Source of the DNA: Blastococcus sp. LR1
GTDB lineage: Bacteria > Actinomycetota > Actinomycetes > Mycobacteriales > Geodermatophilaceae
Reading direction: 5' to 3'
Length of the DNA stretch: 64,000 bases
Assembly: GCF_020166105.1 (NCBI RefSeq)
Contig: NZ_JAIUJY010000004.1
Location: 124,001-188,000 of the forward strand
This document shows, one piece after another, positions 35,137 to 44,014 of this stretch. Numbering within the stretch: the first letter of the stretch is position 1; the number at the start of each line of letters is the position of its first letter. The notes beneath the pieces are model-generated. The model made no database searches and was not told the origin of the DNA. It saw nothing but the letters and a program-made list of their open reading frames with translations. The translations under genes and the position numbers were made by a program.

Positions 35137-35297
35137 CGGGCGTCCGGCTCGGTGCCGGCCGGCGGGTAGGCCGGTCCGGCGATCCCGTCGGCGGGGCCCT
35201 CGGTCGCGCCCAGCGAGTCGCGGTCCTCGCCCGGCGCCTTCTCGGCGCCCAGCGGTTTCGCCTCGCGGTCGGAGCCGCGGCCGTTCTCGTCAGGCAT
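35133..35297 (-). CDS. 54-residue acidic protein upstream of the LapA-like gene
   Basis: Starts MPDENGRGSDREAKPLGAEK and is rich in Gly, Asp, Glu, Ala and Pro, ending PAGTEPDAR; probably disordered. A Met two codons earlier at 35303 is possible. The stop overlaps the LapA-like gene's start, which argues for real translation. Function unknown. Confidence 0.55.
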   Translation of the reverse strand: MPDENGRGSDREAKPLGAEKAPGEDRDSLGATEGPADGIAGPAYPPAGTEPDAR

Positions 35298-35413
35298 GGT
35301 CATGCGCAAGGGTCTGCCCGTCCCGGCCCCCCTGGAAACGGTCATCAGCACGTGCCCGCCGGGGTCTCGGGGCGTCGGGGCGCCCCGCTGGACCCGAGGT
35401 GATCACGCCGTCG

Positions 35414-35836
35414 TCACTCCGAGAGGGCGGGGCCCGCCTCGTGGTTCGGATGGCCGGCGGTGCGCTCGCGCTGCTTCATGCGCGCCTCGAAGACGTGCCG
35501 GTCGCCGCCGGCGAGCTCGTCGCGGGCCCGCGCGTCGTAGGCGCGGAAGGTGCCCCAGTAGTTCTCGTCGAAGTCCTCGACGATCTGGAAGGTCCAGCGG
35601 TCGGCGATGACGTTGCGGCCGACGAGGTCCCGGTCCAGGTCGCCGGCCAGCTCGGTGGCGCCGGCCTTCTCGAACAGCTCCACCGACTCCTGCAGCAGGC
35701 GGTCGGCCTTGCCGGTGAGCTGGTGGAAGGCGTACAGGAAGCCGCGGGCCTGGTCGACGGTCTCCAGGGCCTCGGAGAGCTTGCCCAGCGCCTCGACCGT
35801 GGTGTCGTCGAGGTCCGGGCGGGTGCGATCGGTCAC
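35414..35836 (-). CDS. conserved hypothetical protein
   Basis: 140 residues, soluble and mostly helical. Conserved-looking segments are VDQARGFLYAFHQLTGKAD, ELAGDLDRDLVGRNVIADRW and FQIVEDFDENYWGTFRAYD; the dense Asp/Trp/Tyr pattern suggests an actinobacterial family I recall only as uncharacterised. It lies between the small acidic/LapA pair and a TetR gene on the same strand, with gaps of over 30 bases. Confidence 0.7.
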   Translation of the reverse strand: MTDRTRPDLDDTTVEALGKLSEALETVDQARGFLYAFHQLTGKADRLLQESVELFEKAGATELAGDLDRDLVGRNVIADRWTFQIVEDFDENYWGTFRAYDARARDELAGGDRHVFEARMKQRERTAGHPNHEAGPALSE

Positions 35837-35873
35837 CCGACCATCCTGCGGGGCGGTCGGGGAGCCCGCCTGC

Positions 35874-36512
35874 TCAGGCGCGCGCGACCGCCGCGTCGAT
35901 CAGCTTCTCGGCGAGCTGCCGGCCGTGGGCGGCCGGGCCGTCGGGCCCGAGCAGCCCGCCGGAGAGGTACATGCCGTCGATGATCAGGTGCAGCTGCGCG
36001 GCGAGGTCCTCGCCAGCGCCGGGGGCGACCTCCTCGGCCAGTCGCTCCAGGCGGCCGTAGAGCTCGAACTTGTAGTCGGCGGCGGCGCTGCGGGCCGGGT
36101 GCTGCGGGTCGTCGTACTCGCTGCTCACGTTGTTGAACGGGCAGCCGCGGAAGCCGGTGCGGGTGACGTCCCGCTCGACGGCGTCGACGACGGACAGCAG
36201 GGCCGCCCGCGGGTCGCCCTCGAGGCGGTCGAGCTCGGCGTCGATGAACGCCAGGACCGTCGCCGCCTTGCGGGACAGGTAGGCGCCGACGAGGTCGTCC
36301 TTGCTCTTGAAGAGCCGGTAGACCGTCATCTTGCCCAGGCCGGTCTCCCGGACGAGCTCGTCCATGCCGACGCTGCGCGAGCTGCGGCTGGAGAACAGCC
36401 GCTCGGCGGTGTCGAGGACGATCGCCTGCCGCTCGGCGCGGCTGCGGCGGACCGGTGCCGAGGTGTCGTCGGCGGGGGCGAGATCCAGTACGGCGGTCAC
36501 GTCAGGGAGCAT
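35874..36512 (-). CDS. TetR-family transcriptional regulator
   Basis: 212 residues. The N-terminal domain has the TetR helix-turn-helix (AERLFSSRSSRSVGMDELV, recognition part ETGLGKMTVYRLFKSKDDLV). The ligand domain holds a Cys in GFRGCPFNNVSSEY, the TetR_C motif of the LmrA/YxaF-like branch. The Met at 36512 is chosen over an upstream start at 36623 that would add a basic, unrelated tail. Its target is unknown; a candidate is its own promoter. It cannot be tied by sequence to the fadE/etfD boxes, though it is 1.3 kb from one of them. Confidence 0.85.
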   Translation of the reverse strand: MLPDVTAVLDLAPADDTSAPVRRSRAERQAIVLDTAERLFSSRSSRSVGMDELVRETGLGKMTVYRLFKSKDDLVGAYLSRKAATVLAFIDAELDRLEGDPRAALLSVVDAVERDVTRTGFRGCPFNNVSSEYDDPQHPARSAAADYKFELYGRLERLAEEVAPGAGEDLAAQLHLIIDGMYLSGGLLGPDGPAAHGRQLAEKLIDAAVARA

Positions 36513-36649
36513 GCACCGGTACGTGACGGAGCAGTTCGCGGCACGCCGGTCTGGTTGCTCTGGGTGACGAGGGGCGCCCGGGCTGAACGAGACGACGGGG
36601 AGCAATGGTGCCGATGTGATCACTCAGCGTGAGAATCGGCGGTTCGACT

Positions 36650-36775
36650 TCAGTCGCGACGGATGCGCCGGGGATTGGCGAGCATCCGGGCGACGGCGCG
36701 CACGGCTGTCTCGACCCGGGGCTCCTCGTTGCCGGACGAGTCGGTGCTGCGGTCGGAATCGGGAGAGTCGGCCAT
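36650..36775 (-). CDS. possible 41-residue protein
   Basis: ATG at 36775 opens MADSPDSDRSTDSSGNEEPR, an acidic segment, followed by a basic amphipathic helix VETAVRAVARMLANPRRIRRD. The ribosome site is poor. The acidic-then-basic layout is unlike random GC-rich translation and could be a small regulatory protein. Unrecognised. Confidence 0.45.
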   Translation of the reverse strand: MADSPDSDRSTDSSGNEEPRVETAVRAVARMLANPRRIRRD

Positions 36776-36898
36776 GGAGCCGAGCCTGCCCGACGCGGCG
36801 CGGGGCGAAACCGCAGCTCGCGGGCGCATGACCCGTCCGGGGCAGAGACGTCGCTCACCGCCGAGGAACGGCCGCCGGGGCGATGAGCGACGTCGGCC

Positions 36899-37054
36899 TC
36901 AGACGTCCGGGGTGTCCGCGCCGTCGGCGGCGGTGTCCGAGCGCCCCTCGGCCGGCTCCTCCGGGTGCGGGGTGCGGCCGCTGCCGCCCTCCTCGCCGGC
37001 GGGATCGCCCTCGGCGCGCTCGGCGCTGTGCGGAGTGCGATGCGACTCGCTCAT
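36899..37054 (-). CDS. 51-residue acidic, probably disordered protein
   Basis: Starts MSESHRTPHSAERAEGDPAG and ends DGADTPDV; rich in Glu, Gly, Asp and His. A perfect GGAGGAG ribosome site is placed 6 bases before the ATG. Probably a real small gene; function unknown. Confidence 0.6.
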   Translation of the reverse strand: MSESHRTPHSAERAEGDPAGEEGGSGRTPHPEEPAEGRSDTAADGADTPDV

Positions 37055-37182
37055 GTCGGCTCCTCCTCATCGGTACGGGTCGACGGGCCAGTGCCCGGAC
37101 GGCTCGGGGGCGAACCCCGGCCACGTCGTTTCCGCCGGGGCGACACGCGGTAGGGGAGACCGGACGCACCCGAGGAGGACCC

Positions 37183-37527
37183 ATGGCCGGCGAGGACCCC
37201 GACCAGATCAGGCAGGAGTTCGGCGAGGCGGTCAACATGACCGCCGGCGAGCTGGAGAAGTGGCTGGAGGGTGAGGAGTCCAGGAGCGTCGGTCAGAAGC
37301 AGGACGGCGCAGACGAGTCCACCGGTCACGCCTCGGGCCGCCGCATCGTCGAGCTGCTCCGCACCAAAAAGGCCGATCTCACCGGCGACGACCTCGCGCA
37401 CATGCGCAAGGTGCACGGCTACGTCGCGCGGCACCTGGCCCAGGAACCGAAGCAGTCCGACATCGAGACCTCCACGTGGCGCTACTCCCTGATGAACTGG
37501 GGGCACGATCCGCTGAAGAAGAGGTAG
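37183..37527 (+). CDS. DUF3140 protein
   Basis: 114 residues starting MAGEDPDQIRQEFGEAVNMT, with ELEKWLEGEESRSVGQ and a C-terminal WRYSLMNWGHDPLKK that are characteristic of DUF3140, a small cytoplasmic family in actinobacteria and some others whose function is unproven, sometimes proposed to be DNA-binding. GAGGAGG ribosome site. It is followed after six bases by a methyltransferase gene. Confidence 0.85.
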   Translation: MAGEDPDQIRQEFGEAVNMTAGELEKWLEGEESRSVGQKQDGADESTGHASGRRIVELLRTKKADLTGDDLAHMRKVHGYVARHLAQEPKQSDIETSTWRYSLMNWGHDPLKKR

Positions 37528-37533
37528 GCCCCC

Positions 37534-38241
37534 GTGCGACGCACCGCGCTGCCGCGCAACGACCCTGCGCAGTACGACGTCATGGCCGACCAGTGGTGGG
37601 AGGCCTCCGGCGGGTTCGCCGCGCTGCACTGGCTCGCCGCCTCGCGGGCCGAGCACATCCCGCCCGCCGCAGCGCCCGGCGCGCTCCTGGTGGATCTCGC
37701 CTGCGGGGGCGGCCTCATGGCGCCGCACGTGGCCGGGCTGGGATACCGGCACGTCGGCGTCGACCTGGGGGACGCCGGACTGCGGGTCGCCCGCGGACAC
37801 GGCGTCCAGCCCGTCCGGGGCTCGGTGCTCGCCGTCCCGCTGGCCGACGGCTGTGCCGACGTCGTCGTCGCCGGCGAGGTGCTCGAGCACGTGGACGACG
37901 ACGTCGCGGTCCTGGCGGAGTGCGCGCGGCTGCTGCGGCCCGGCGGCACGCTGGTGCTCGACGCGCTCGCCGACACCCGGATCGGCCGGTTCCTCATGGT
38001 CACCGTGGCCGAGCGCCTGCCGGGCGGGCCGCCGCCGGGCATCCACGACCCGGCGCTGTTCGTGGACCGCGCCCGGTTGCTCGCCGCCGCCGACCGGCTG
38101 GGGCTGGACCTGCGGCTGGTCGGCCTGCGGCCGTCGCTGCGGGACGCCGTCGCCTGGCGCCTGGGCCGCCGCGACGGCGTCCGGATGAAGCCGGTGCGCT
38201 CCACCGGCGTCGTCTTCGCCGGATACGGCCGCAAGCGGTGA
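37534..38241 (+). CDS. class I SAM-dependent methyltransferase (UbiG-like)
   Basis: 235 residues. The SAM-binding motif LLVDLACGGGLMAPHVAG, the acidic VGVDLGDAG at motif II, the VVVAGEVLEHVDDD core and the LRPGGTLVLDAL strand identify a UbiG/COQ3-type O- or C-methyltransferase. The N-terminal QYDVMADQWWEASGGFAALH is the UbiG opening. It lies directly before a type III polyketide synthase on the same strand, so it probably methylates the polyketide product (for example a phenolic hydroxyl), although ubiquinone-type ring methylation cannot be excluded. Confidence 0.85.
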   Translation: MRRTALPRNDPAQYDVMADQWWEASGGFAALHWLAASRAEHIPPAAAPGALLVDLACGGGLMAPHVAGLGYRHVGVDLGDAGLRVARGHGVQPVRGSVLAVPLADGCADVVVAGEVLEHVDDDVAVLAECARLLRPGGTLVLDALADTRIGRFLMVTVAERLPGGPPPGIHDPALFVDRARLLAAADRLGLDLRLVGLRPSLRDAVAWRLGRRDGVRMKPVRSTGVVFAGYGRKR

Positions 38242-38313
38242 GCGAGCGTCCGTTGAAGGGCGCACGTACCGTCGGAGCATGATCTCGAGCAGGCCCGCCA
38301 CGGAGCGGCGAGC

Positions 38314-39342
38314 GTGACCGCGGCGGTCGTCACCGGGGCCGGGGCGGCACTCCCGGCGACGCTGGACCAGCGGGCTGCGTGGGACGGGTTCTTCGCCCGG
38401 CACTACGAGGGCGTGCGGGCGGCCGAGCGGATCTTCATGGGCGCCGGCGTGCAGCGCAGGCACGCGGTCGCCAACCCGATGGACGAGGACCTCAGCGGCT
38501 GGGGCACCGGCGCGCGCATGGAGCGCTACATCCAGGAGGCACTGCCCCTGGGGAAGCAGGCGGTGGCCGGCGCGCTGGACGCGGCCGGACTCGCGCCGGG
38601 CGACGTCGGGCTCTTCGCCGTCGCGACCTGCACGGGGTACGCCACCCCTGGACTGGACATCCGGCTCGCCAGCGACCTGGGCATGCCGCCGGGGCTGCAG
38701 CGGCTGATGGTCGGCCACATGGGCTGTTACGCGGCCATCCCCGGGCTCGCCGCCGTGGGCGACTTCGTCGCCGCCCGCTCGCGCCCGGCGGTGCTGCTCT
38801 GCTGCGAGCTGACCAGCCTGCACGTGCAGCCGGCCCAGCGGGACCTGGAGCAGGTGGTGGCACACGCGCTGTTCTCCGACGCCGCGGCGGCCGTCGTCGT
38901 GGAGCCGGGCGCCTCCCGAGGGCACCGGCTGGCCGGCGTCGTGGCGCGCACCGATGCCTCCACCTCCGACCACATGACCTGGGACGTCACCGACCTCGGC
39001 TTCCGGATGGGGCTCTCGCCCAAGGTGCCCGACGTGCTGTCCCGGCACGTCGGCGACGTCGTCGACGAGCTGCTCGGCGGCGCCGGGCTCACGGTGGAGG
39101 ACGTCGCGGGCTGGGCCGTGCACCCCGGCGGTCCGCGGATCATCGACGTCGTCCGGGACGAGCTGGGACTGCGCGAGGAGCAGGTGGGTGCGTCCCGCAG
39201 GGTGCTCGCCGAGCACGGCAACTGCTCCTCGGCCACCGTGCTGCTGGTCCTGCAGGAGCTGGCCGACGTGGACGGCCCGATCGTCGCGATGGCCTTCGGC
39301 CCCGGTCTCACGCTCTACGCCGCGCTGCTGATGCCCGCCTGA
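38314..39342 (+). CDS. type III polyketide synthase
   Basis: 342 residues of the chalcone synthase-like fold. The catalytic triad is complete: Cys138 in MVGHMGCYAAIPG, His270 in WAVHPGGPRI and Asn303 in EHGNCSSATVL. The CoA-binding region and the final FGPGLTLYAALL, equivalent to the GFGPG loop, are intact. Bacterial type III synthases make alkylpyrones, resorcinols or 1,3,6,8-tetrahydroxynaphthalene; the starter is not predictable here. A GTG at 38314 has a GGAG upstream. Together with the methyltransferase it forms a minimal biosynthetic locus with no transporter or cytochrome P450 nearby. Confidence 0.93.
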   Translation: MTAAVVTGAGAALPATLDQRAAWDGFFARHYEGVRAAERIFMGAGVQRRHAVANPMDEDLSGWGTGARMERYIQEALPLGKQAVAGALDAAGLAPGDVGLFAVATCTGYATPGLDIRLASDLGMPPGLQRLMVGHMGCYAAIPGLAAVGDFVAARSRPAVLLCCELTSLHVQPAQRDLEQVVAHALFSDAAAAVVVEPGASRGHRLAGVVARTDASTSDHMTWDVTDLGFRMGLSPKVPDVLSRHVGDVVDELLGGAGLTVEDVAGWAVHPGGPRIIDVVRDELGLREEQVGASRRVLAEHGNCSSATVLLVLQELADVDGPIVAMAFGPGLTLYAALLMPA

Positions 39343-39400
39343 GCCTGCCCGCACCGGCCCTCGCGCGCTCGCGGCGGTGCCCCTGACGGGCCCGACGGGC

Positions 39401-39406
39401 TAGCGT
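39401..39406 (+). promoter_or_regulatory. -10 element for a leaderless response-regulator gene
   Basis: TAGCGT is 7 bases before the GTG at 39414 and no ribosome site is present, so the message probably starts at the GTG. Confidence 0.5.
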
Positions 39407-39413
39407 TTATGCC

Positions 39414-40061
39414 GTGGATCACGTCGGGCCTGCCATCAGGGTCTTCCTGGTGGACGACCACGAGGTGGTCCGTCGCGGCGTGGCCGAGGTGCTCGAGGAC
39501 GACCCCGGCATCACCGTCGCCGGCGAGGCTGGGACCGTCGCCGAGGCCCTCGCGCGGGTTCCGGCCGTGCGGCCCGACGTCGCCATCCTGGACATGCGCC
39601 TGCCCGACGGGGACGGCGCGACCCTGTGCCGGGAGCTGCGGGCGCGGGAACCGGGGCTGCCCTGCCTGATCCTGACCAGCTACGGCGAGCAGGACGCGCG
39701 CGACGCCGCGCTGGACGCCGGCGCCTCCGGGTTCCTCCTCAAGCAGGTGCGCGGCTCGGCCCTGGTGGCGGCGGTGCGCACGGTCGCGGGGGGCGGCACG
39801 CTGATCGCCGAGGGGATCCGCGCGCCCGCCGCCCGCCTGGGTACCGACCGGCTGGCCCGGCTGACCGACCAGGAGCGCAGCGTGCTGCGGCTCATCGGCG
39901 AGGGCCTGACCAACCGGCAGATCGGCGAGCGGATGGGGCTGGCCGAGAAGACGGTGAAGAACTACACCAGCCACCTGCTGGCGAAGCTGGGGCTCGAGCG
40001 GCGGACCCAGGCGGCCATCCTGGCCACCGAGCTGCGCGATCACCGGACCCCCGGGCGCTGA
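39414..40061 (+). CDS. NarL/DevR-type response regulator
   Basis: 215 residues. The receiver domain at 1-125 has the acid pair DDHE, phospho-acceptor Asp60 in [12 protein letters not shown] and the conserved Lys in GFLLKQV. A LuxR-type helix-turn-helix fills the C-terminus ([20 protein letters not shown], recognition helix [14 protein letters not shown]). It resembles DevR/DosR. The natural partner is the GAF histidine kinase that converges on it, five bases away. Leaderless start. Confidence 0.92.
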   Translation: MDHVGPAIRVFLVDDHEVVRRGVAEVLEDDPGITVAGEAGTVAEALARVPAVRPDVAILDMRLPDGDGATLCRELRAREPGLPCLILTSYGEQDARDAALDAGASGFLLKQVRGSALVAAVRTVAGGGTLIAEGIRAPAARLGTDRLARLTDQERSVLRLIGEGLTNRQIGERMGLAEKTVKNYTSHLLAKLGLERRTQAAILATELRDHRTPGR

Positions 40062-40066
40062 TCCGC

Positions 40067-41524
40067 TCAGCCCGACAGGGGCACCGCCCACTCGATCTCG
40101 GTGCCCGACGGCGCCGCGGAGAGCACGAGCCGGCCACCGCGGCGTTCGGCGCGGTCGGCGAGGTTGGCCAGCCCGCTGCGCACGGTCACCGGCGGGAGCC
40201 CCCGGCCGTCGTCGGTCACGACCACCCGCACGTCCCCGGCGATCGCCACGGTCACCGTCAGCCGCGTCGCCGCGGCGTGGCGCACGACGTTGGTGACCAG
40301 CTCGCGGACCACCGCGACCAGGTCGGGCACCAGGTCGGGGGGCAGGTCCTCGACCTCGCTGCGGACCCGCAGGGAGGGGCGCACCCCGTGCCCCTCGGTC
40401 ACCGAGCGCACGACCTCGGCCAGCCGGCGGCGCACGGCCGCCGACGAGGCGTCCTCCGCCTCGTACAACTCGAAGATCGATTCCCGGATGCGGGCGATCG
40501 TTCCGTCGAGCTCGTCCACGCGCTCGGCGATCCGCGCCGCCTCCCGGGGCGCCGTGGCCTCCAGGGACCGCCCGATCCGGTCCAGGGCCAGCGCGGTGGC
40601 GAAGATCCGCTGCACCACGTGGTCGTGCAGGTCGCGCGCGATCCGGTCGCGGTCGGTCTGCAGCTGCAGGCGCCGTTCCCGCTCCTGGCTGCGCACCAGC
40701 CCCATCGCGACGGTCGCCTGCCGGGCGAACGCCGCCGCCAGCTCCAGCACCCGGTCCCCGAAGGGCCCGCGACCCCGGAACCGCAGCACGGCGAGCGTGG
40801 CCATCGGAGAGGTGCCGCCGAGGGGGATGAACAGCCCGGGCCCATACCGGTGGGCGATCATCGTGACGACCTCCGCCGGCTGGGCCCCGGGCAGGGGGGT
40901 GGCGGCGTCGTCGATCACCTGGGGGACGCCGGCGTGGTGCGCAGCGTGCAGGCGGGTCTCGGCGAGCGGGAGGCGTACGCCCTCCATCTCCGCGGCCAGA
41001 GGGCCCACCGCGGCCCCGATCATCAGCGACTGGTCCTCGTCCCCGGCAGGCACGAGGACGCCGACGGCGTCGGCATCGGCGAGCTCGGCCACCCGGGCGG
41101 CGGCCTCCCGGAGCACCTGGTCGGCCGGGGTCCCCGACAGCAGCGCGGTCGCGATGTCGGTGCCCGCCAGGGCCCAGGCCCGCCGTCGCCCGGTGTGCTC
41201 GAGCAGCCGGGCGCTCTCGACGGCCGGCTCCGCGGCAGCGGCGAACGCCTCCGCCGCGGCGCGCTCCTCGGCGGTGAAGGGTCCCGCCTCCGCGGGCCTG
41301 GCGAGTCGGAGGGTGGCCAGGGGCGCGCCCGCCGGCCCGATCCGGACGACGAGCTCGGCGGAGCGCGAGGGGATCCCCTCAGGGCCCACCGTGACGGACC
41401 GGTCCAGTCCGGGCGGCATCCGCACCGTCAGCTCCGCGACGGGGGCGGCGAGGTGCTGTGTGGCGGCGCCGGCCAGGTGGCGCAGCGTCGTCTCGACCGC
41501 GTCGTCCAGGGAGGGATCTCTCAT
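40067..41524 (-). CDS. GAF-domain sensor histidine kinase (DevS-like)
   Basis: About 485 residues, soluble. Residues 10-105 and 120-275 are GAF-type sensor regions, the second with GVLVPAGDEDQSLMIGAAVG. HisKA_3 dimerisation follows with phospho-acceptor His300 in DRIARDLHDHVVQ, and the HATPase_c domain ends the protein (N-box ELVTNVVRHAAAT, G1 VVVTDDGRGLP). It therefore belongs to the NarL-coupled kinases and most likely phosphorylates the regulator encoded tail-to-tail at 39414. Whether the GAF domains bind heme, as in DevS, cannot be told. Met at 41524 is chosen; 41602 adds an Arg/Pro-rich stretch. Confidence 0.87.
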   Translation of the reverse strand: MRDPSLDDAVETTLRHLAGAATQHLAAPVAELTVRMPPGLDRSVTVGPEGIPSRSAELVVRIGPAGAPLATLRLARPAEAGPFTAEERAAAEAFAAAAEPAVESARLLEHTGRRRAWALAGTDIATALLSGTPADQVLREAAARVAELADADAVGVLVPAGDEDQSLMIGAAVGPLAAEMEGVRLPLAETRLHAAHHAGVPQVIDDAATPLPGAQPAEVVTMIAHRYGPGLFIPLGGTSPMATLAVLRFRGRGPFGDRVLELAAAFARQATVAMGLVRSQERERRLQLQTDRDRIARDLHDHVVQRIFATALALDRIGRSLEATAPREAARIAERVDELDGTIARIRESIFELYEAEDASSAAVRRRLAEVVRSVTEGHGVRPSLRVRSEVEDLPPDLVPDLVAVVRELVTNVVRHAAATRLTVTVAIAGDVRVVVTDDGRGLPPVTVRSGLANLADRAERRGGRLVLSAAPSGTEIEWAVPLSG

Positions 41525-41749
41525 CTGTGGTCCGAGGGGACGGGCGGGGGCACGGCCCGAACCGTAGGAGCGCCGGCGCGGAGGCGGAAGCGATGTGTCC
41601 ATGGTGGCCCGCGATCCGGTGGTGCCCCAGGGACCAAGGGCCCCCCAGGGGGCAGGGCCCCATGGACAAGGCCTCGGGGCATCTCACTCGGAGGGGAGTG
41701 GACCGGCGCTCGGCCTCAAGATCGGGTGCCCACCGTCCGATGCGGTGGC

Positions 41750-44014
41750 ATGACCGTTCTCAGCCGCGTGCGGAACGCCGGCCTCCTGGTGCGCTTCGGC
41801 GTGCTGAGCCTCGTGCTGACCGCTGGGCTGGGGGTCGTCATCGGCACCCTCCGCAGCAACGCCATCGCCGAGAGCGCGCGCGAGCACGCCGAGTGGACCG
41901 CGATCGTCACGGTCCGGCTGGGCCTCCAGCCGCAGCTGGAACGGGAGGACCTGGAGAACGGCTTCGACCCCGACCGGCTCGCCCACGTGGAGGAGGCCGT
42001 CCGTTCGGCCGGTGACCGGCTGCAGGCCTCCGGCCGGCAGCTGGACGACCTGGACCCCGTCGCGGTGAAGATCTTCAACCGCGCGGGCACGATCGTGTAC
42101 TCCGACGACCACTCGCGCATCGGCACGCAGTCGGACTCCGACGACCTGCGGCGCGCGCTCGGCGGCCAGGTGGTGTCGGACATCGAGGGCTCGACCGACG
42201 ACAGCGACACCGCCGGTGCCCCGCAGGTCCTCGAGGTCTACGTGCCGGTGCAGTACGACGGCTCCGACCGGCCCGACGGTGCGATCGAGCTCTACCTGCC
42301 CTACGCCCCGGTGACCGCGGCCGTGCAGGAGGAGGTGCGCATGCTGGTCGTGATGCTGGTCGGCAGTCTCGTCGTCTTCTACGCGGCGCTGTTCCGCATC
42401 GTGTCCCGCGCGTCCACGCGGCTGCGGGTCCAGACCGAGGAGCTGCACGCCTCTGCCGAGCGGGACCGGCACACCGCCACCCACGATGCGCTGACCGGCC
42501 TGCCCAACCGCCTCCTGCTGCGCGACCGGCTCGACCAGGCGCTCGCCGCGGCGACCAGGTCGTCGGCCGAGGTCGCCGTCGTGCTCGTCGACCTCGACCG
42601 CTTCAAGGAGATCAACGACAGCCTGGGCCACTCCTACGGCGACGCCCTGCTGTGCCAGGTGGCCCCACGGCTGGCCGAGGTCCTGCGGGACGGCGACACC
42701 GTGGCCCGGCTCGGCGGCGACGAGTTCGCCGTCCTGCTGCCGGCCGTCGACGGCGTGGCGGAGGCCGAGGCGGTCGCGGAGCGGCTGCGCGAGGCGCTGC
42801 ACCGGTCCTTCGACGTCGCGGGCGTGACGCTCGACGTCGAGGTCGGCGTCGGCATCGCGGTCTCCCCGTGGCACGGCACCGACAGCGAGGCGCTCCTGCG
42901 CTCGGCCGACATCGCTCTGCACGTGGCGAAGGAGCGCAAGGCCGGCGCCGTCGTCTTCGCGCCGGAGGACCACGTGGCCGCTCCCTCGCGGCTGGCCGTC
43001 CTCGGTGACCTGCGCCGGGCGCTGGACGGCGACGACGAGCTCTTCCTGCACTACCAGCCCAAGTTCACCCTGGACGGCGAGCGGATCGAGGGCGTCGAGG
43101 CGCTGCTGCGCTGGCAGCACCCGGTCCACGGCCTGGTCCCGCCCGCGGAGTTCATCCCGGTGGCCGAGGGAACGGGCATCATCCTGCGGCTCACCGAGCG
43201 GGTTCTCGGCCTGGCGCTGGCCCAGGCGCGGCGCTGGATCGACGCCGGTCACCCGCTGCCGGTGGCGGTCAACCTGTCCACCCGCTGCCTGCTCGACGCC
43301 GGACTGCCCGACCTGGTGCAGCGACTGCTGGCCGAGCACGGCGTCCCCGCCCGCGTGCTGCGCCTCGAGGTCACCGAGAGCGCCGTCATGGCCGACGCCG
43401 CACGCTGCATGGACGTGCTCCAGCGCCTGCACGACCTCGGCCTGCGGCTGTCCATCGACGACTTCGGCACCGGGTACAGCTCGATGAGCCACCTGCGCCG
43501 GCTGCCCGTGGACGAGCTCAAGATCGACCGCTCGTTCGTGCTCGGCATGACGACCAGCGCGCAGGACGCCGTCCTCGTGCGCAGCGCCGTGGACCTCGGG
43601 CACAACCTCGGCCTGACCGTCGTCGCCGAGGGCGTCGAGGAGGCCGAGCACGTGGCCGCGCTGCGCGAGCTGGGCTGCGACATCGCGCAGGGCTACTTCT
43701 TCAGCCGCCCGGTGCCCGCCGAGGTGCTGGACGTCATGCTGGCCGAGGTCGGCACCATCCACGACGTGGACGAGACGGTGACCGGTCCGCGCTCACGCCG
43801 GAGGCCGCGCGGGGTGGAGCGGGTGACGAGAATCGAACTCGCACTGTCAGCTTGGGAAGCTGATGTTCTACCATTGAACTACACCCGCGAACGGCGACGA
43901 GACTACCTGCCGGTCCCGCCTCCGCGGCAGCCGCCCCCGGTCAGCGGCGCATCTCGGCGAGGAACCCGATCGCTTCCGAGCGGAGCTTCTCCGCCATCTG
44001 CGACAGGCCCGTGA
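41750..44014 (+). CDS. membrane GGDEF-EAL protein (c-di-GMP turnover)
   Basis: 754 residues. Transmembrane helix 1 at 10-32, a periplasmic sensor region to about 185 ([16 protein letters not shown]), helix 2 at 192-215, a GGDEF domain (GGDEF 322-326, with an RDGD inhibitory site) and an EAL domain (E450-[19 protein letters not shown]), all motifs intact, so it could both make and break c-di-GMP. The EAL fold ends near residue 675, but the frame stays open for about 80 more residues, through the antisense of tRNA-Gly and into the end of the MCP gene. That tail is basic and Pro-rich. The normal stop may have been lost. Confidence 0.9.
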   Translation: MTVLSRVRNAGLLVRFGVLSLVLTAGLGVVIGTLRSNAIAESAREHAEWTAIVTVRLGLQPQLEREDLENGFDPDRLAHVEEAVRSAGDRLQASGRQLDDLDPVAVKIFNRAGTIVYSDDHSRIGTQSDSDDLRRALGGQVVSDIEGSTDDSDTAGAPQVLEVYVPVQYDGSDRPDGAIELYLPYAPVTAAVQEEVRMLVVMLVGSLVVFYAALFRIVSRASTRLRVQTEELHASAERDRHTATHDALTGLPNRLLLRDRLDQALAAATRSSAEVAVVLVDLDRFKEINDSLGHSYGDALLCQVAPRLAEVLRDGDTVARLGGDEFAVLLPAVDGVAEAEAVAERLREALHRSFDVAGVTLDVEVGVGIAVSPWHGTDSEALLRSADIALHVAKERKAGAVVFAPEDHVAAPSRLAVLGDLRRALDGDDELFLHYQPKFTLDGERIEGVEALLRWQHPVHGLVPPAEFIPVAEGTGIILRLTERVLGLALAQARRWIDAGHPLPVAVNLSTRCLLDAGLPDLVQRLLAEHGVPARVLRLEVTESAVMADAARCMDVLQRLHDLGLRLSIDDFGTGYSSMSHLRRLPVDELKIDRSFVLGMTTSAQDAVLVRSAVDLGHNLGLTVVAEGVEEAEHVAALRELGCDIAQGYFFSRPVPAEVLDVMLAEVGTIHDVDETVTGPRSRRRPRGVERVTRIELALSAWEADVLPLNYTRERRRDYLPVPPPRQPPPVSGASRRGTRSLPSGASPPSATGP
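43815..43888 (-). tRNA. tRNA-Gly (anticodon CCC), CCA encoded
   Basis: Minus strand, 74 nt. Acceptor stem GCGGGTG/CACCCGC, D arm with AGTTCAATGGTAGAAC, anticodon stem TCAGC/GCTGA enclosing loop TTCCCAA, T arm GAGTTCGATTCTC, discriminator T and encoded CCA. It lies wholly inside the + strand GGDEF-EAL reading frame, in antisense orientation. CCC reads GGG codons. Confidence 0.97.

Noticed and set aside
35399-35410. GGTGATCACGCC looked like a further copy of the stem A repeat.
   Set aside because: Only 8 bases agree and neither the second arm nor stem B is present.
37051-39354. A 767-codon minus-strand frame over the methyltransferase and polyketide synthase genes.
   Set aside because: Shadow of genes whose catalytic residues are all present on the + strand; no start context and no recognisable protein.
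39626-41749. The + frame of the GGDEF-EAL gene stays open for 2.1 kb upstream of 41750.
   Set aside because: The upstream translation is Arg/Pro/Gly-rich and antisense to a complete histidine kinase; the membrane helix of the sensor begins right after the ATG at 41750.
43815-43888. tRNA-Gly as an attachment site for an integrated element.
   Set aside because: No integrase, no direct repeat of the tRNA 3' end and no shift in composition were seen on either side.
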